Assembly (NCBI RefSeq): GCF_004324755.1
Contig: NZ_SDMQ01000011.1
Coordinates: 55,680-119,679, forward strand
Length of the DNA stretch: 64,000 nucleotides
DNA from: Propioniciclava sinopodophylli
Lineage (GTDB): Bacteria; Actinomycetota; Actinomycetes; Propionibacteriales; Propionibacteriaceae
Direction of reading: 5' to 3'
The notes beneath the pieces are model-generated. The model was not told the origin of the DNA and ran no database searches. It saw only the letters and a list, made by a program, of their open reading frames with translations. A program made the position numbers and the translations under genes. The first letter of the stretch is position 1, and each line of letters opens with the position of its first letter. Below are positions 44,624 to 56,495 of the stretch, one piece after another.

Positions 44624-45610
44624 ATGCACGCTCTCGTCGTCGGTGCGGGCGGAATCGGCCAGCACATCGCACTCCAGCTCGCCGAGGCGGGCCACACCGT
44701 CTCCCTTGCCTCGCGCCGGGGCGCCGGCCCCAGCGCGGAAGTGCTGGCGCAGGCCGCGCGTTCGGACGCCGCGTCTCGCGTGACGGCCGTCGTCGTCGAT
44801 GCCGCCGACGCGGACGCCCTCGCGCAGGCCGCGGCCGGGGCGTCCGTCATCGTGAACGCCGTCAACCCGCCCTACACGACGTGGTCGACGGCCTGGCCCC
44901 CGATGGCCGCCGCGTTCCTCGGGGCGGCTGAGGCGTCCGGTGCCGGGCTTGTCACCATCGGCAACCTCTACGGTTACGGTCGCGTCGACGCGCCCATGGC
45001 CGAGTCCACGCCGGTGGCGCCGAACGGGGTCAAGGGCGAAGTGCGAGCCGGGATGTGGCGTGACGCGCTGGCGGCCCACACGGCCTTACGTGTGCGGGCC
45101 GTCGAGCTGCGCGCCTCCGACTACTTCGGGCCCGGCGCCGGTGCCGGGGTGAGCTTCCTGAACGAGTACGTGGTCAAGCCCGCGGCGTCCGGCAGGGTCG
45201 CCCGCCCACCCGTGGGGGACGCCGACGCACCCCACTCCTGGACCTACCTGCCCGACATCGCCGCCCTGGCGGTGGCGGTGGCGGAGGCCGATCAGGCCGG
45301 CCCCGACTGGGGGCGTGTGTGGCACGTGCCCACCTCGGAACCGCGGAGCCAGCGCGAGGTGGCGCGCGATGCCGCCGCGGCCGCCGGCGGGGCGGACGCC
45401 GTGGTGCGGCCCCTGCCCCGGTGGGTGATGGCCCTAGCCCGGGTCGTGCCGCTCGTCCGCGAGCTGGACGAGACCCGGCACCAGTTCGAGCGGCCCTTCG
45501 TGCTGGACTCCACGGCCGCGCAGGAGCGCTTCGGCCTCAGACCCACGGAGTGGACGGACGCGCTGCGGGCAACCGTCGACCCGGCCGGCGCGCGGCGGTT
45601 CAGCGGGTAG
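44624..45610 (+). CDS. NAD(P)-dependent epimerase/dehydratase-like reductase
   Basis: A 328-residue Rossmann-fold protein of the extended short-chain dehydrogenase type. HALVVGAGGIGQHIALQLAE binds the dinucleotide; VIVNAVNPPYTTW and LVTIGNLYGYG replace the usual active-site strand, and the classical YxxxK is not obvious, so it may be an atypical SDR (NAD-binding or quinone-oxidoreductase-like). RASDYFGPGAGAGVSF and SWTYLPDIAALAV are common in this group. Divergent from and probably repressed by the adjacent TetR protein. GAGGAGG 5 nt before the ATG. Confidence 0.83.
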   Translation: MHALVVGAGGIGQHIALQLAEAGHTVSLASRRGAGPSAEVLAQAARSDAASRVTAVVVDAADADALAQAAAGASVIVNAVNPPYTTWSTAWPPMAAAFLGAAEASGAGLVTIGNLYGYGRVDAPMAESTPVAPNGVKGEVRAGMWRDALAAHTALRVRAVELRASDYFGPGAGAGVSFLNEYVVKPAASGRVARPPVGDADAPHSWTYLPDIAALAVAVAEADQAGPDWGRVWHVPTSEPRSQREVARDAAAAAGGADAVVRPLPRWVMALARVVPLVRELDETRHQFERPFVLDSTAAQERFGLRPTEWTDALRATVDPAGARRFSG

Positions 45611-45762
45611 CGCAGCAGCAGGCCGAGCCCGCGTCCTCGTGAGGATGGGCGTGCCGGAGTCCTCAGCCGTTGTGCCGGACCGGCCGCGCACGGCGTCCCG
45701 GCTCGATAGCGTGGATGGGCCGGGCGCAGGGTGGCGTTCCGGGCTGAACACGAGGGGTTCCC

Positions 45763-46456
45763 ATGAATGGTGTGCGCAGGACCGTGATCCTTGGCGCGGC
45801 GGGCCGCGACTTCCACAACTTCAACGTGCGGTACCGCGACGACGCGGCCCGTGAGGTGGTGGCGTTCACCGCCACCCAGATCCCCGACATCGCCGGACGC
45901 CGCTACCCGGCCGAGCTGGCCGGGGGGCGGTACCCCGAGGGCATCCCGATCGTGGACGAGGCCGACCTCGAGGAGCTCATCGCCCGCGAGCACGTCGACG
46001 AGTGCGTCTTCTCGTACTCCGACATCGCGCACGCCGACGTCATGCACCTGGCCAGCCGGTGCATCGCCGCCGGCGCCGACTTCGTGCTGCCGGGCGGGCC
46101 GACCTGGTCATCATCAACAAGTGCGACGTGGCCTCGGAGGACGCGATCGCCCAGGTCGAGGCGTCCGTGCGCGGGCTGAACCCCGACCGTACGCCGTGGC
46201 GTCGCTGGCGGCGACCTACGCGAAGTACCCCAACGCCCGCGGGATCCTGCCGGCGATGGGCTACGGCGACGCACAGATCCGCGACCTGGAGGCCACCATC
46301 GACGCGGCCGACGCCGACGCGGTCGTCTCGGGCACACCCATCGACCTCACCCGCGTGCTGTCGGTGAACAAGCCCATGACCCGGGCGCGCTACGAGCTGC
46401 GCGAGCAGCAGCCGGGTGTGCTGGCCGACGCGGTGCGCGCAGTGGCTGGTGGCTGA
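45763..46456 (+). pseudogene. Cyclic 2,3-diphosphoglycerate synthetase-like gene with two internal deletions
   Basis: Three reading frames are needed to follow one protein. Frame 1 (from ATG 45763) gives RTVILGAAGRDFHNFNVRYR through ASRCIAAGADFVLPGG. The sequence then jumps frame to ADLVIINKCDVASEDAIAQV (about 46103 on) and again to YAVASLAATYAKYPNARGIL, ending in LRE-like helix QQPGVLADAVRAVAGG. Intact relatives of this P-loop family are ~440 residues; here about 110 residues containing the nucleotide-binding loop, and about 50 later residues, are missing. Inactive remnant. TAGCGT at about 45707 may be its old promoter. Confidence 0.82.
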
Positions 46457-46480
46457 TTGTCAGTCTTCTCAGCATTGATA

Positions 46481-46520
46481 GTCAATTGACTGTCAATTGC
46501 TGATTCATTGACAGTAGGGT
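46481..46520 (+). promoter_or_regulatory. Fic promoter with TTGAC-type palindromes
   Basis: GTCAATTGAC (46481-46490) is a perfect palindrome, followed by TGTCAATTG and ATTGACAGT (46507-46515), overlapping the -10 element TAGGGT (46515-46520). The ATG is 6 nt further on. The stretch is far more AT-rich than its surroundings. Related TTGACAGT sites recur at the 3' end of the gene. Confidence 0.65.
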
Positions 46521-46526
46521 GTTGGC

Positions 46527-47876
46527 ATGGTGTCCCGTCCGAAGCAGCCCCCCGACCCGTGGCCCGCCTTGACGGGTCTGGACCCGCGCACGGTGGCGCA
46601 GGCCATGCGGGCGGCCTACCGGGAGGAGGAGTACCTTCCGTGGAACAAACTGCGGCACAAGACCCCTCCCGAGGGTCTTACGGTTGAGCAGTGGTGGGCT
46701 GTCACCAAGATGAGCCGGTTGGCGCAGGCCCGGGACCTCCCCCTGGTGGACCAAGAGGGACGCCCCTTCAACTACGTGCTCTCGGATGCCCTGCTCCGGG
46801 GGCTGGACGACGTCACGGCGCGTGCCAGCGGTCGCGTCGAGATGCCTGAGCTCGTGGTCAATGAGCGCACGCGGGACCGCTATCTCGTCAGTTCCCTGAT
46901 GGAGGAAGCCATCACGTCATCCCAGCTGGAGGGTGCGGTCACCACGCAGAGGGTGGCGAAGGAGATGCTGCGCACGGGGCGCTCCCCCAGGTCCGTGAGT
47001 GAACGCATGATCGCGAACAACTACGTGGCCATGCAGTTCATCCGAGAACACGTCGACGACGACATCACCCCTTCGATGGTCAGTCGTGTGCACGCGATCC
47101 TGACCGAGGGCACGCTCGACGACCCGGAGGCCGCCGGTCGGCTCCAATTGCCGGGCGAGGTGCGGGTGGGGGTGTGGTCGGTGTCCTCCGACGAACCGCT
47201 GCACGAGCCTCCGCCGGCCGAGCAACTCCCGACCCGGTTGGCCGCGCTGTGCGACTTCGCCAACGGTCGCACCGGCACGGGGTGGTTGCATCCGATCCTG
47301 CGGGCCATCGTCACGCACTTCATGGTGGGGTACGACCACTACTTCGTCGACGGCAATGGCCGCACGGCGCGCGCCCTCTTCTACTGGGTGGCGCTCAAGC
47401 ACGGCTACTGGCTGCTCGAATTCGTCGCGATCTCGCGGATCCTTCGCGATGCCCCGGCCCAGTACGCCAGGGCCTACCTCAACACCGAACAGGACGACGG
47501 TGATGTTACGTACTTCGCGCTGCACCACGTCGCTGTCATCCGTCGGGCGATCGACGAACTCCACCAGTACCTCGCGCGCAAGGGCCGGGACCTGCGCGTG
47601 GCGCGGGAGGCGGTGGGCGGGTTGGGCATCAACCATCGGCAGGCCTCCATCGTCGAGGGGGTGCTCCGGGGCAGCGCCACGAGGTTCACGGCGGCATCGC
47701 ACGGGGCGAGTCACGATGTCGTGCTCGCCACGGCGCGAGCCGACCTTCGGCAGTTGGAGGATCTCGGGCTGCTGTCCAGTCGCCGGGAGGGGCGCCAGCA
47801 GGTCTGGGAGCCCGTCGCGGGCTTCGACCAGCGCCTCAGCGAACTGTCAAAATCACATACGTTGACAGTTGATTGA
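46527..47876 (+). CDS. Fic-domain protein with C-terminal winged helix
   Basis: A 449-residue Fic protein, a family that mostly transfers AMP from ATP to hydroxyl groups of target proteins. The Fic motif reads HYFVDGNGRTAR (HxFxDGNGRxxR). The N-terminal inhibitory motif SSQLEG (residues 131-136) fits the (S/T)xxxE(G/N) helix of class II Fic proteins, so activity is self-inhibited in cis. The C-terminal ~100 residues look like a winged helix (ATARADLRQLEDLGLLSSRR). TTGACAGT-like sites flank the gene, suggesting it binds its own promoter. Leaderless start after TAGGGT. Confidence 0.92.
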   Translation: MVSRPKQPPDPWPALTGLDPRTVAQAMRAAYREEEYLPWNKLRHKTPPEGLTVEQWWAVTKMSRLAQARDLPLVDQEGRPFNYVLSDALLRGLDDVTARASGRVEMPELVVNERTRDRYLVSSLMEEAITSSQLEGAVTTQRVAKEMLRTGRSPRSVSERMIANNYVAMQFIREHVDDDITPSMVSRVHAILTEGTLDDPEAAGRLQLPGEVRVGVWSVSSDEPLHEPPPAEQLPTRLAALCDFANGRTGTGWLHPILRAIVTHFMVGYDHYFVDGNGRTARALFYWVALKHGYWLLEFVAISRILRDAPAQYARAYLNTEQDDGDVTYFALHHVAVIRRAIDELHQYLARKGRDLRVAREAVGGLGINHRQASIVEGVLRGSATRFTAASHGASHDVVLATARADLRQLEDLGLLSSRREGRQQVWEPVAGFDQRLSELSKSHTLTVD

Positions 47877-47880
47877 CAGT
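47842..47880. promoter_or_regulatory. TTGACAGT repeat cluster at the 3' end of fic
   Basis: AACTGTCAA (47842-47850) and TTGACAGTT (47862-47870) are perfect complements, followed by TTGACAGT at 47873-47880. They encode the last residues of Fic and its stop. They may be a hairpin terminator or further operator sites like those before the gene. Confidence 0.6.
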
Positions 47881-52509
<4,629 letters not shown>

Positions 52510-52534
52510 CGTGGGGACACTCTGCCACGGCCGA

Positions 52535-52626
52535 CTGACGGTTTCCCGCCTCTCAATCGCCGCATGGGGCCCCGCGAGGTCAGTGTGACTGAGGTCCCGT
52601 CAGACTGAGAGGCGGCTGACCGTCAG
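52535..52626. repeat. 92-bp inverted-repeat element between AKR and lhr
   Basis: Arms at 52535-52555 and 52606-52626 match at 18 of 21 positions (CTGACGGT ... CGCCTCTCA). The right arm includes the aldo/keto reductase stop codon. It could terminate that gene or be a small MITE that provided its stop. Confidence 0.65.
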
Positions 52627-53447
52627 AAGCCGGCGGTGTCCGGGTCGGAGCCGACGCGGTTGCCGGCGTCCAGGCCGTCGATGCGGGCCATGGTGTCGGC
52701 GTCGAGCTCGAAGTCGAACACGGCGAAGTTCTCCTCGATGCGGGCAGGGGTGACCGACTTGGGCAGCACAATCAGGCCGTGCTGGAGGTGCCAGCGGATG
52801 ATCACCTGCGCCACCGAGCGCCCGTGGGCGGCGGCGATGTCGGCCAACTCGCCGTTGCCGAGGTCGGCGCCCGAGCCGAGCGGGCTCCACGACTCCACCT
52901 TGATGCCGCGCTCCTCGCAGAACGCCCGCAGGGGGATCTGGGCGAACGTCGGGTGCACCTCGATCTGGTTTATCGCCGGCACCTCCCCGGAGATCGCATC
53001 GAGGTGGTGGGCGTGGAAGTTGCTCACGCCGATGCTGGTGACCAGACCCTCGGCCTTGAACTCCTGGAGGGCGTCCCAAGCCTCGATGTAGGCGTCGCCG
53101 TGCTTCACGGTGGAGGGCCAGTGGATGAGGTACAGGTCCACGTGGTCGAGGCCGAGCTTCTCCAGGCTCGTCTCGATGGCGCGGCGGGCGTCGGCCTTCC
53201 GGTGGACGTCGTTCCACAGCTTGGTGGTGATGTAGAGGTCCTCGCGGGCAACGCCTCCCTGCGCGATGGCACGGCCCACGCCCGCCTCGTTGCCGTAGAT
53301 GGCGGCGGTGTCGATGTGCCGGTAGCCGGTCTCGAGCGCGTGCAGGACGGCGGGTGTGACGTCGGCATCCGGCACCTGCCACGTGCCGAAGGCGAGCTGC
53401 GGGATCGTCGTGCCGTCGTGGAGCGTGATCTCGGGGACCAGGGTCAT
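52623..53447 (-). CDS. Aldo/keto reductase
   Basis: A 274-residue NADPH-dependent aldo/keto reductase of the 2,5-diketo-gluconate reductase type. TIPQLAFGTWQV opens the barrel; ETGYRHIDTAAIYGNEAGVG carries catalytic Asp and Tyr; ITTKLWN the Lys; DLYLIHWPS the His; and VLPKSVTPARIEENFAVFDF binds the nucleotide phosphate. All catalytic residues are present. The ATG overlaps the stop of the small zinc-ribbon gene (ATGA), giving a three-gene coupled unit with the phosphotransferase-like gene. Confidence 0.95.
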   Translation of the reverse strand: MTLVPEITLHDGTTIPQLAFGTWQVPDADVTPAVLHALETGYRHIDTAAIYGNEAGVGRAIAQGGVAREDLYITTKLWNDVHRKADARRAIETSLEKLGLDHVDLYLIHWPSTVKHGDAYIEAWDALQEFKAEGLVTSIGVSNFHAHHLDAISGEVPAINQIEVHPTFAQIPLRAFCEERGIKVESWSPLGSGADLGNGELADIAAAHGRSVAQVIIRWHLQHGLIVLPKSVTPARIEENFAVFDFELDADTMARIDGLDAGNRVGSDPDTAGF

Positions 53448-53704
53448 CGTGCTTCCTCTTCTCTCGTGAAGGAATTCATCATGCCGCGCAGCAGACCGTG
53501 CGCGTCGGGGTCGGACGCCGTGGGCCCGGCCAGCCAGCCGGGCGCGAACGGCGGGAGGGGACGCGTGGCGGCGTGGCCGGCCTTGCGCTGGGGGTGGTGG
53601 TCGGCGTACCCCGGCTCGCGCTGGGGCGGGGGACCGGGCTCGGGCGGCGGGTTCCAGCCCGGCAGCGGTTGCCGGCAGTGCGGGCAGCTGGGGGAGTCGG
53701 TCAC
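53444..53704 (-). CDS. Small zinc-ribbon-like protein
   Basis: An 86-residue protein starting at GTG 53704, which overlaps the stop of the preceding gene as GTGA. It has one CPHC motif (SPSCPHCRQPLPGWNP) followed by a proline-rich, charged region; no second cysteine pair is present, so full zinc binding would need a partner. Its stop overlaps the aldo/keto reductase start. The overlaps on both sides argue that it is a real gene. Function unknown. Confidence 0.6.
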   Translation of the reverse strand: MTDSPSCPHCRQPLPGWNPPPEPGPPPQREPGYADHHPQRKAGHAATRPLPPFAPGWLAGPTASDPDAHGLLRGMMNSFTREEEAR

Positions 53705-54489
53705 CAGCGGCGTCCGTTCGCCTTGACGCACGCGGCGAGCAGGGCCTCGGCGGCGGGGCTGAGCTCGGGCTGAGGGTGGCCGGGGCAGCGGCGCAGCTCG
53801 GCGACGGTGGCCATCAGCAGCGCGCACCGGGCGGGGTGGTCGAGGCCGGGCCAGGGCTGCCCCTCCGTGGGCGTGCGCCCGCCGGCTGCCGCGTAGCCGC
53901 CCACGAAGGCGAACCAGCTCGCGTCGTCGAGTAGCCCGGCGCCCCACAGAGCGGCCGGCCCGGCGAGGTCCCAGGCGGCGTCCCCGACGCCGAGGGTGTG
54001 CGGGCCGGTGAGCAGCCAGGCTTCGGTGCCGGGTAGCCGGCCGAGGCGACCGAGGTCGAAGGTGCCGTGTACAACGGCCACCCGGGTAGGCACGGGCCAG
54101 GACTGGAGCAGGTGCAGCCCCAGCTCGCGCAGGACGTCGGTGGAACCGCCGGGGTGAAGGGCATCCGCCTCGGCGACGGCGGCGGCGAACTGCTGGCGTC
54201 CGCCGTGCTCGGGAAGGTCGTCGGGGACGGGGCAGGAGTGCAGCCGCGCCAGCAGGGCGCCTGCCTCGTGCCACGGAGGGGGCTCATCGTCGGGGATCGG
54301 GTGGGTGCGCGGGGCGAGGGTGACCAGCCGCCCGTCGGGCGCGGCGACCGGGATGGCGCTGAGGGGCGGCGCGAAGCTGCGGCGGACGGGATCGGTGGAC
54401 GCGACGGCCAGACGCACGGCCAGGTCGTCCTCCATCGTGCCGGCCGGATGCTTGCTGACGATGACGTCGTCGACCACCTGCTGGCGCAT
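53701..54489 (-). CDS. Phosphotransferase-like protein with degenerate catalytic loop
   Basis: A 262-residue protein resembling the C-lobe of aminoglycoside phosphotransferases: WHEAGALLARLHSCPVPDDL, then VAVVHGTFDLGRLGRLPGTE where active enzymes have HGDxxxxN, and LGVGDAAWDLAGPAALWG at the metal-binding position. The catalytic aspartate is replaced by Thr, so it may be inactive as a kinase. It is the chromosomal gene closest to the transposon end; its start lies 133 bp from the putative terminus. Start at ATG 54489; a GTG at 54498 is possible. Confidence 0.7.
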   Translation of the reverse strand: MRQQVVDDVIVSKHPAGTMEDDLAVRLAVASTDPVRRSFAPPLSAIPVAAPDGRLVTLAPRTHPIPDDEPPPWHEAGALLARLHSCPVPDDLPEHGGRQQFAAAVAEADALHPGGSTDVLRELGLHLLQSWPVPTRVAVVHGTFDLGRLGRLPGTEAWLLTGPHTLGVGDAAWDLAGPAALWGAGLLDDASWFAFVGGYAAAGGRTPTEGQPWPGLDHPARCALLMATVAELRRCPGHPQPELSPAAEALLAACVKANGRRW

Positions 54490-54622
54490 GTCCTCCACTC
54501 TAGAGCGCCGGCCTCGGTGGGGCGGAGGTTCGGGGAGGCCGCCGTCCACAGGGTTGTGCACAGCTGGGGAAAACTACACCCGTGTAACTCGGGCTCAATC
54601 CCGGCCAGCGCCGAACGCCACG
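54490..54622. other. Intergenic flank of the transposon, with a DnaA-box-like sequence
   Basis: No gene. GTCCACAGGGTTGTGCACAG at about 54543-54562 contains two imperfect DnaA-box-like sequences (TTGTGCACA). This is presumably original chromosome immediately outside the element. Confidence 0.4.
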
Positions 54623-54670
54623 TGTCCGGCGGGTGCGATTCTGCGAGTAGCGCGCGGATTCTGCGAGTAC
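54623..54670 (+). repeat. Putative tnsA-proximal transposon end with two TnsB-type sites
   Basis: TGTCCGGC starts at 54623. The 13-bp core GATTCTGCGAGTA occurs at 54637-54649 and 54657-54669, exactly 20 bp apart. In Tn7 a TGT-beginning 8-bp terminus is followed by ~20-22-bp TnsB sites in tandem near the tnsA side, which this matches. Termini and binding are inferred from layout only. Confidence 0.62.
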
Positions 54671-54740
54671 GTGAGAGTGGCTCACGCTCAGGAGTCCGAG
54701 AAAATGCGTGAAACCTAGTGGGACTGACTACAACTCGCCA

Positions 54741-55154
54741 TCAGTGCGGCTGGTCTTCTCCGGTGGACTCACCGAGAGCGACCCCCAAGGCTGGGTAGCG
54801 CGCCAGGACCCACCGTCGCTTGGCAAGCTCGGCCACTGCCTTGCGGCGATCGAGTTCGTGGAAGACATTCGAGAGCCGCTCGAGGGTGGCGACCTGGCGC
54901 AGGAGTTCGGCACGAGTCCTGTCGTATTGGCGTCGACACTGGTCGCTGCAGAACATCCTGGGACGACCCCGCCCTCCCCACTCGCACGTGTTGTGGCATC
55001 CCGGACGCATGCAGGGCTGAGTGCTGTCGATCGCGAATCGAGGGTCGGCGGCGAGCTCGAGCACGTCGCGCGCGGCAGGACGGTCCCCGAGACTCTTCAG
55101 CGCGGTGGAGAATAGTGCCACCTCTCGTCGGCTCCCTACCCCTTGTTCGCCCAT
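54741..55154 (-). CDS. Small zinc-finger protein, divergent from the tns operon
   Basis: A 137-residue protein with a compact cysteine cluster: CMRPGCHNTCEWGGRGRPRM followed by FCSDQCRRQYDRTR. The C-x4-C-x3-C...C-x3-C spacing plus a basic helix suggests a treble-clef or TRASH-like zinc finger that could bind DNA or a protein partner. The C-terminal part is helical and basic (RRKAVAELAKRRWVLARYPA). Ribosome-binding site AAAGG before ATG 55154. It lies inside the element, between its end and tnsA, and is transcribed toward the end. It may regulate transposition, help target choice or be cargo. Unrecognised family. Confidence 0.65.
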   Translation of the reverse strand: MGEQGVGSRREVALFSTALKSLGDRPAARDVLELAADPRFAIDSTQPCMRPGCHNTCEWGGRGRPRMFCSDQCRRQYDRTRAELLRQVATLERLSNVFHELDRRKAVAELAKRRWVLARYPALGVALGESTGEDQPH

Positions 55155-55185
55155 TTACTACGCCTTTCATTGCTCGATTGCTTCC

Positions 55186-55207
55186 GATAACAGTGTGCAT
55201 TGTTATC
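55186..55207. promoter_or_regulatory. Palindromic operator candidate, GATAACA/TGTTATC
   Basis: GATAACA (55186-55192) and TGTTATC (55201-55207) are perfect complements separated by 8 bases, in an AT-rich patch 32 bp upstream of the zinc-finger gene start. TGTTAT on the minus strand also resembles that gene's -10 element. Confidence 0.55.
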
Positions 55208-55329
55208 ACTTGTTTGATGTTTTTCTTTCGGGCTTCCACTAGGCGTGATACGTTCGCGCGCCCGGCAATACACCACCACCCGTGCATTTGCGTCGACGCG
55301 GCTGGCGCCAGCCCGGGTCGGAAAATGCA

Positions 55330-55359
55330 TTGAGGTGCTGGGTCACTAGACATTAGGCT
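55330..55359 (+). promoter_or_regulatory. Putative promoter of the tnsABC-tniQ operon
   Basis: TTGAGG (55330-55335) and TAGGCT (55354-55359) are separated by 18 bp. Transcription from here would give a leader of about 210 nt before tnsA. A GTG shortly downstream opens a frame (55364-55639) with poor protein character, so I regard it as leader. Confidence 0.5.
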
Positions 55360-55506
55360 CGCGGTGTCCGTTGGATTGGAGCGACACGCGGGCGATGCGG
55401 ACCGATCCCATCGTGGCCGCCGCGGAAGGGAGCAGCCTCTTCGATCTGTGCTTCGTGGCGTCGATTACGACGACGCACCACTCTCAACTGCTCGTAACGC
55501 ACGAGA

Positions 55507-55525
55507 CCGGGCCTTGCGGGCCCGG
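55507..55525 (+). other. GC hairpin in the tnsA leader
   Basis: CCGGGCC (55507-55513) pairs perfectly with GGCCCGG (55519-55525), loop of five. It sits 52 bp before the tnsA start, inside the long leader. It might attenuate readthrough into the transposase operon. The rest of 55208-55577 shows no gene. Confidence 0.45.
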
Positions 55526-55577
55526 CCTGTAGGTCCGTCGGTGGAGTTCGCGGCTCGTCCGTCGGAAGGAAAACCAA

Positions 55578-56495
55578 GTGGAAGGCTTTCGCATGCTATC
55601 TTCCGGGCCCAACCCCCATGCGGTCAAGAGCCCACGTAGGGCGGGGCGGTTCGTTTCCCTCCTCCCTGATGTGCAGGGAATCAGGTGTCCTTGGGACGTC
55701 GTCATCGATACGGCGCTCGATGAAGAGAAGCGTCGGCAGGTGGCGCATGGAGCCACCGTGGGGGTGATCCGTCGCGGGTCGCAGGCAGGCTCGCTGCTCG
55801 CCGTACACGGGGCCCGGGCCATTCAGCCGAACGGGCTGGAGATGGTCCGCGTGATGTCCTCGCACGTGGGCATGCCGAACTACATCGGAGTCCTGCACGT
55901 GCCGGGTGGGGTCGACCAGCGTCGCGCGATCTGGTTCGAGAGCTTCAACGAGATGCATCACCTGATGGACCTCGTCCTGGTTGGCAGAGCCGTCGATGTC
56001 GTCACGCAGCCAGTCCGCTTCGAGTGGCGCTTCCCGCGCCGCGGTCTCCGTGAACACACCCCCGATGCCCTCGTCGCGTTGCGCGATGGGCGTCTGCTTC
56101 TGGTGGATGTCACACGAGCGGAGAAGCTACGCACGGACCCGCGGTTGGGCGCCATCCTGACCCTCACTGCCGAGACCTGCCGTGCGATCGGGTGGGAATA
56201 CCAAGTCCGTACCGAGCTGCCCGCTCAGAGGTGTCGCAACCTGCGGTTCCTGTGGGGGGACTTCGGCCGGGAGACTGTTCCCGACGAGACCGTGAGGATG
56301 ACAGGGCAATCGGCGGGTCGCGTCCGCGTGGCTGACATCGAGGCCGCGCTCGCCTGCCCCGACGCACGCAGGAGGGTGCTGGCCGCCATGGCCAGCGGCC
56401 AGCTCTTCGTGGATCTCGATCAACCCCTCGCTCCGTGGAGCCCGGTCTACGGCACCCCGCCCAGAGAGGCGCCGCCGTGGCTGATGCAGGTGTGA
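55578..56495 (+). CDS. tnsA: TnsA-like endonuclease subunit of a Tn7-like transposase
   Basis: A 305-residue protein. In Tn7, TnsA cuts the 5' ends of the element so it excises fully. The restriction-enzyme-like core is visible: SFNEMHHLMDLV (Glu125), VVTQPVRFEWRF, HTPDALVALRDGR (Asp163) and LLLVDVTRAEKL. Canonical TnsA has Q/E-x-K at the last motif; here it reads Asp177-Val-Thr179, so the catalytic lysine is missing unless Lys183 substitutes. About 60 residues more than Tn7 TnsA precede the first acid. The C-terminus (VADIEAALACPDARRRVLAA) looks like the TnsC-contacting/winged region. GTG start with GGAAGGA 7 nt upstream. First gene of the operon. Confidence 0.85.
   Translation: MEGFRMLSSGPNPHAVKSPRRAGRFVSLLPDVQGIRCPWDVVIDTALDEEKRRQVAHGATVGVIRRGSQAGSLLAVHGARAIQPNGLEMVRVMSSHVGMPNYIGVLHVPGGVDQRRAIWFESFNEMHHLMDLVLVGRAVDVVTQPVRFEWRFPRRGLREHTPDALVALRDGRLLLVDVTRAEKLRTDPRLGAILTLTAETCRAIGWEYQVRTELPAQRCRNLRFLWGDFGRETVPDETVRMTGQSAGRVRVADIEAALACPDARRRVLAAMASGQLFVDLDQPLAPWSPVYGTPPREAPPWLMQV

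Noticed and set aside
54543..54562. Replication origin from DnaA-box-like words
   Set aside because: Only two imperfect boxes, no AT-rich unwinding region, no dnaA or dnaN nearby.
55364..55639. 91-residue frame upstream of tnsA preceded by TAGGCT
   Set aside because: The spacing to the GTG is 4 nt rather than 6-7, the peptide is Arg/Ala-rich without character, and it overlaps the well-supported tnsA start. Treated as leader.
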